Below, piece after piece: positions 59,423-64,000 of a stretch of 64,000 bases of DNA. Within the stretch, counting starts at the first letter, position 1. Every line of letters begins with the position of its first letter. A program made the translations under genes and the position numbers. The stretch is taken from NCBI RefSeq assembly GCF_046630445.1, contig NC_092340.1:23572001-23636000 (forward strand), in the 5' to 3' direction. Source of the DNA: Rutidosis leptorrhynchoides. Its lineage: Eukaryota > Streptophyta > Magnoliopsida > Asterales > Asteraceae. A model generated the notes under the pieces. It did no database searches. It was not told the origin of the DNA and saw only the letters and a list, made by a program, of their open reading frames with translations.

Positions 59423-60089
59423 AGGCCGACGACGAAGAACCGACAGCGGAATAGACGACAACCGACGGTGGGACGGTATCCAAATTTCCAGCGTTGATGA
59501 GCGATTCTTCGAGCGACGATGTGGATATCGTGTGCTCTAACAACCATAAAATCTAAAGGGCATATATATATTATCTGTTCCAATCGCAAATCGCAAGAAA
59601 TCCATCCAATGGCAGCAAATCGTAAGAATTGAAAAATCAGTGCAATCGCAATCGTTGGATTAGAATAGACGTGAATAGGAAGCACTAACTATAAAATAAA
59701 ATAAAATGGAAGGGTATTTGAATTGAAATCAGGTCGGGTCCAATGACGGGGGATAATAGGGGTTAGAGGGGGCTATGGCCACCTCACAAGTAAGACTTAG
59801 AGCTATGAAATTCATATTGGTATAACTAACAAATAGATAACATTTACCCTTTTGGCCCCTCATAAATAAAAGAACTAACATTAATACATCAATATATTGA
59901 TATATGTCATATTTACTTTTATCTATATTTCATAAACTTCAATTTTATTTTAAACTCTACGTATCAAATCGCCATTGTTTGGAAAAACACAAAAAATAAA
60001 AAAGATAACAATAATAAGTACAAGTATTTTGAGTATTATATAACGGTTCAACAATGAATATAATTAATAATAATGATAAATGTGAAGTT
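59423..60089. other. Unit background, no gene (B)
   Basis: Counterpart of about 19000-20338 in unit A without the hAT MITE; the single CTTAGAGC target is near 59797. Nothing coding that is conserved. Confidence 0.5.
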
Positions 60090-60361
60090 GTGATGTGGTA
60101 CAGCGATTGGTGGCCTGCCTCCTTTAGGAGAGGTCAGGAGTTCGACCCCGGTTGGCTACATAATAACCCACAATTTCATCTCTGCCATGAAGTTTCACCC
60201 ATGGCACCTTTCCCACATCGCGTTGGAGGGTAAAGGGGAGGGGGGTTTTTTACCGCCCATGCCCCGTATGGGATTGGTGCGGGTTTCCTCCTGAACATGC
60301 AGTTGGAGAACGGGTATAACTGTGTAGGAGACGAACGCGTGGGTGGTGTAAGTTCTTGTTA
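60090..60361 (+). mobile_element. tRNA-derived SINE, uninterrupted copy (B)
   Basis: Box A-like tggtacagcgattgg and box B GAGTTCGACCCC (60138-60149), then a body that continues through the point where unit A is cut by the Athila-like element, to about 60361. Exact ends and target duplication are uncertain. Confidence 0.7.
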
Positions 60362-60499
60362 GCATGTCTAAACTATTATCCATAGAAAACATGATTAACA
60401 TAAACTTGAAAGTTTCAAAAAATCGATATATAATACATTTTAGTCGTTTTTGTTAATGGTAAGTTTGTAATACGTTAATATATATTATGTAATTCGGCT

Positions 60500-60650
60500 C
60501 AATTAAGAAACTGATTCAGGGTGGAAAACCTTCCTTTATTGCTTTGCAAGAGACGAAGCTAAATCTCGTTAATGATTCCTGGATTCATAACTTATGGGGA
60601 GGTCCAGATTGTGATTTTATTCAACAGACAAAGATAGGCACTTGTTGGGA
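60500..60650 (+). pseudogene. LINE endonuclease fragment
   Basis: The frame encodes GGKPSFIALQETK followed by a WIHNLWGGPDCDFIQ block, the N-terminal signature of plant L1 ORF2 endonucleases (QETK contains a catalytic Glu). Only about 50 residues remain; the frame is lost after TKIG. The right side is cut by the gypsy LTR at 60674. Confidence 0.75.
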
Positions 60651-60673
60651 AGAGAGGATCGCCTGGACATTGG

Positions 60674-63600
60674 TGAAATGTCCCGTTCATATTGATTATA
60701 AACGTTCCATATTAATTGATTTCGTTGCGAGTTTTTGACCTCTATATGAGACGTTTTTCAAAGACTGCATTCGATTTTAAAACAAACCATAACCTTTAAA
60801 ATATTACGACGATTATCAAATAATGATAATCTAAAATATAGCGTTTTTCACACGACCATTACATAATGGTTTACAATAATATTACACATTAACATAAGTC
60901 TTCGAATGCAGTTTTTAAACAATATTATACAAGCATGGACTCCAAATCTTGTCCTTAATTTAGTATGCAACAGCGGAAATACTTAAAATGTCAACAAAAT
61001 TGTTGGTGAGTTATAGGTTTAACCTACATATTATCAAATCATAATAATAGACCACAAGATTTCATTTTTATAACACATCTCATATCAGGCATTTCGCAAA
61101 CTGCATAGAGATAAAAATCATTCATATGTTGAACACCTGGTAACCGACCTTAACAAGATGCATATAGAATATCCCTATCATTCCGGGACTGTCATCGGAT
61201 ATGATAAATCGAAGTACTAAAGCATCCGTAACTCGGATGAGGCTTGTTGGGCCAAATAGATCTATCTTTAGGATTCGCATCAATTAGGGGCCATTTCCCT
61301 AATTCTTAGGCTACCAAGCTAAAAAGGGGCATATTCGGTTCGATAATCCAACATAGAAAGTATTTTCAATTACTTGTGTCTATTTTGTAAAACATTTATA
61401 AAATCGCATGTATTCTCATCCCAAAAAAATAATAGATTTTAAAAGTGGGACTATAACTCACTTTCACAGATTTTTACTTCGTCGGGAAGTAAGACTTGGC
61501 CACTGGTCGATTCACGAACCTATAATAAATATGTACATATATATCAAAGTATGTTCAAAATATATTTACAACATTTTTAATATGTTTTACTATTTTAAGT
61601 TTATTAAGTCAGCTGTCCTCGTTAGTAACCTACAACTAGTGGTCCACAGTTAGATGTACAGAAATAAATCGATATATATTATCTTGAATCAATCCACGAC
61701 CCAGTGTATACACGTCTCAGGCTAGATCACAACTCAAAGTATACGTATTTTTGGAATCAACCTCAACCCTGTATAGCTAACTCCAACATTACTGCATATA
61801 GAGTGTCTATGGTTGTTCCAAATAATATATATACATGGGTCGATATGATATGTCAAAACATTTGCATACGTGTCTATGGTATCCCAAGATTACATATTAC
61901 ATAATATATTAGAATACATGTATAATACAATAAGTTAGCTAGGATTTGATTAATATAGATTTGTTACCAATTTTCACGTAGCTACAACAAGCTAAAATTA
62001 TCCAATATTGTTTTACCCATAACTTCTTCGTTTTAAATCCGTTTTGAGTGAATCAAGTTGCTATGGTTTCATATTGAACTTAAGTTTATGAATCTGAACA
62101 GAAAAAGTATAAGTTTATAGTAAGAAATACAGATTACAAGTCGTTTTTGTAAAGGTAGTCATTTCAGTCGAAAGAACGACGTCTAGATGACCATTTTGGA
62201 AAACATACTTCCACTTTGAGTTTAACCATGATTTTTGGATATAGTTTCATGTTCATAAGAAAAATCATTTTCCCAGAAGAACAACTTTTAAATCAAAGTT
62301 TATCATAGTTTTTAATTAACTAACCCAAAACAGCCCGCGGTGTTACTACGACAGCGTATGTCCGGTTTTACGGTGTTTTTCGTGTTTTCAAGTTTTAAAT
62401 CATTAAGTTAGCATATCATATAGATATAGAACATGTGTTTAGTTTATTTTAAAAGTCAAGTTATAAGGATTAACTTTATTTGCAAACAAGTTTAGAATTA
62501 ACTAAACTATGTTCTAGTGATTACAAGTTTAAATCTTCGAATAAGATAGTTTTATATGTATGAATTGAATGATGTTATGAACATCATTACTACCTTAATT
62601 TTAGTAGGTAAACCTACTAGAAATGAGAAAAATAGATCTAGCTTCAAAGGATCCTTGGATGGCTTGAAAGTTCTTGAAGCAGAATCATGACACGAAAACA
62701 AGTTCAAGTAAGATTTCCACTCGAAATAAGATTGTTATAGTTACAGAAATTGAATCAAAGTTTGAATATGAGTATTACCTTGTATTAGAAAGATATCTTA
62801 CTGTAAATAAGAAAGTTTTCTTGAGGTTGGATGATCAATTTACAAGATTGGAAGTAAGATAGCAAACTTGGAAGTATTCTTGATTTTATGAAACTAGAAC
62901 TTATAGAATTTATGAAGAACACTTAGAACTTGAAGATAGAACTTGAGAGAGATCAATTAGATGAAGAAAATTGAAGAATGAAAGTGTTTGTAGGTGTTTT
63001 TAGTCATTGGTATATGGATTAGATATAAAGGATGTGTAATTTTGTTTACATGTAAATAAGTCATGAATGATTACTAATATTTTTGTAATTTTATGAGATA
63101 TTTCATGCTAGTTTCCAAATGATGGTTCCCACATGTGTTAGGTGACTCACATGGGCTTCTAAGAGCTGATCATTGGAGTGTATATACTAATAGTACATAC
63201 ATCTAAAAGCTGTGTATTGTACGAGTACGAATACGGGTGCATACGAGTAGAATTGTTGATGAAACTGAACGAGGATGTAATTGTAAGCATTTTTGGTAAG
63301 TAGAAGTATTTTGATAAGTGTCTTGAAGTCTTTCAAAAGTGTATGAATACATATTAAAACACTACATGTATATACATTTTAACTGAGTCGTTAAATCATC
63401 GTTAGTCGTTACATGAAAATGTTGTTTTGAAACCTTTAGGTTAACGATCTTGTTAAATGTTGTTAACCCATTGTTTATTATATCTAATGAGATGTTAAAT
63501 AATTACATTATCATGATATTATGATGTATGAATATATCTTAACATGATATATATACATTAAAATGTCGTTACAATGATAATCGTTACATATATGCCTCGA

Positions 63601-64000
63601 TTCAAAATTCTTAAGTTAGTAGGCTTGTTTTACATATGTAGTTCATTATTAACATACTTAATTATATATATAATTATCATTTTATCATGTTAAATATAGT
63701 GTAATAATATCTTAATATGATACATATGTTTTTAGTAAGACGTTGTAATAACGATAATCGTTATATATATCGTTTAGAGTTTCTTAACTTAGTAGTCTCA
63801 TTTTTATGTATATAACACATTGTTAATATACATATGGAGATACTTACTTATCATAATCTCATGTTAACTATATGTATATCCATATATATATATATATTGT
63901 CATGTCGTTTTTACAAGTTTTAACATTCGTGAATCGCCGGTCAACTTGGGTGGTCAATTGTCTACATGAAACTCATTTCAAATAACCAAGTCTTAATAAG
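60674..64000. mobile_element. Long Ty3/gypsy LTR, runs off the right edge
   Basis: It begins TGAAATGTCCCGTTC right after the LINE fragment and continues to the window end without any gag or pol. The start resembles the solo LTR at 53793 (shared 'gacctctatatga' and 'gcattc' blocks; later 'gttggtgagtt' and 'tgtattctca'). It matches my memory of a very abundant Asteraceae LTR more than 3 kb long. Orientation cannot be fixed without the internal region; I suspect minus. The small frames in it are not genes. The CG-rich patch near 62333-62380 (cccgcggtgttactacg) parallels patches in the other LTRs. Confidence 0.75.

Larger units (their letters stand above)
32985..60257. repeat. Tandem duplication unit B
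   Basis: Second copy of unit A, direct orientation. The JOX exons differ from A at three bases that I can see over 1077 coding bases, while introns and flanks differ more often. B-specific insertions are a copia element (42481-47360), a Pack-MULE-like element (49805-51484), a solo LTR (53793-56204) and a hAT element (56564-59414). Each corresponds to an empty site in A with a single copy of the target sequence. Homology to A ends at about 60257 only because A is interrupted there; the SINE at this point continues uninterrupted in B. Confidence 0.93.

Noticed and set aside
61408-62862. Small frames in the rightmost LTR
   Set aside because: No domain similarity; they lie in a long non-coding LTR of an abundant family.

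Overview
The window is nuclear DNA of a flowering plant. It is AT-rich and has GT-AG introns, plant LTR retrotransposons, L1-type LINEs, tRNA-derived SINEs and plant families of DNA transposons. The long-LTR Ty3/gypsy families look like those I associate with Asteraceae; that placement is inference from memory.

The main architecture is a direct tandem repeat of one genomic unit. Unit A runs from the left edge to about 20507 and unit B from about 32985 to about 60257. Each unit has the same order: a decayed PIF/Harbinger transposase, MITE-like repeats, a Helitron-like 3' end, a three-exon 2-oxoglutarate/Fe(II) dioxygenase gene, a Harbinger-like non-autonomous stretch, several SINE-like blocks and a terminal SINE. 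The dioxygenase (3183-8030 and 36169-41021, both +, 358 aa) resembles the jasmonate-induced oxygenases (JOX/JAO), which hydroxylate jasmonic acid. Both copies keep the Fe and 2OG ligands and the three arginines I recall as jasmonate-binding. The two predicted proteins differ at one residue (Q256K).

The units differ mostly by clean insertions, each with a target-site duplication and an empty site in the other copy. A only: a SINE (8797-8940), a 5'-truncated LINE (10694-14879), a hAT MITE (19375-20042) and an Athila-like element (from 20508). B only: an apparently whole Ty1/copia element (42481-47360), a Pack-MULE-like element (49805-51484) with a nested Stowaway MITE and pieces resembling a matrix metalloproteinase gene, a 2.4 kb solo LTR (53793-56204) and an internally deleted hAT element (56564-59414).

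Between the units lies a nest. The terminal SINE of unit A is cut by an Athila-like LTR. That LTR is split by a young Ty3/gypsy element (20695-29413) with near-identical 2389-bp LTRs, an open gag and a decayed pol. The Athila-like element stops inside gag near 31680 and abuts the Harbinger copy of unit B. Right of unit B are a LINE endonuclease fragment and the start of another long gypsy LTR that runs off the window.

The JOX pair is the only clear host gene content. The observations I rate highest are the JOX duplication, the metalloproteinase-bearing Pack-MULE, and short CG-rich repeated motifs (two of the three palindromic) in three different LTR families.
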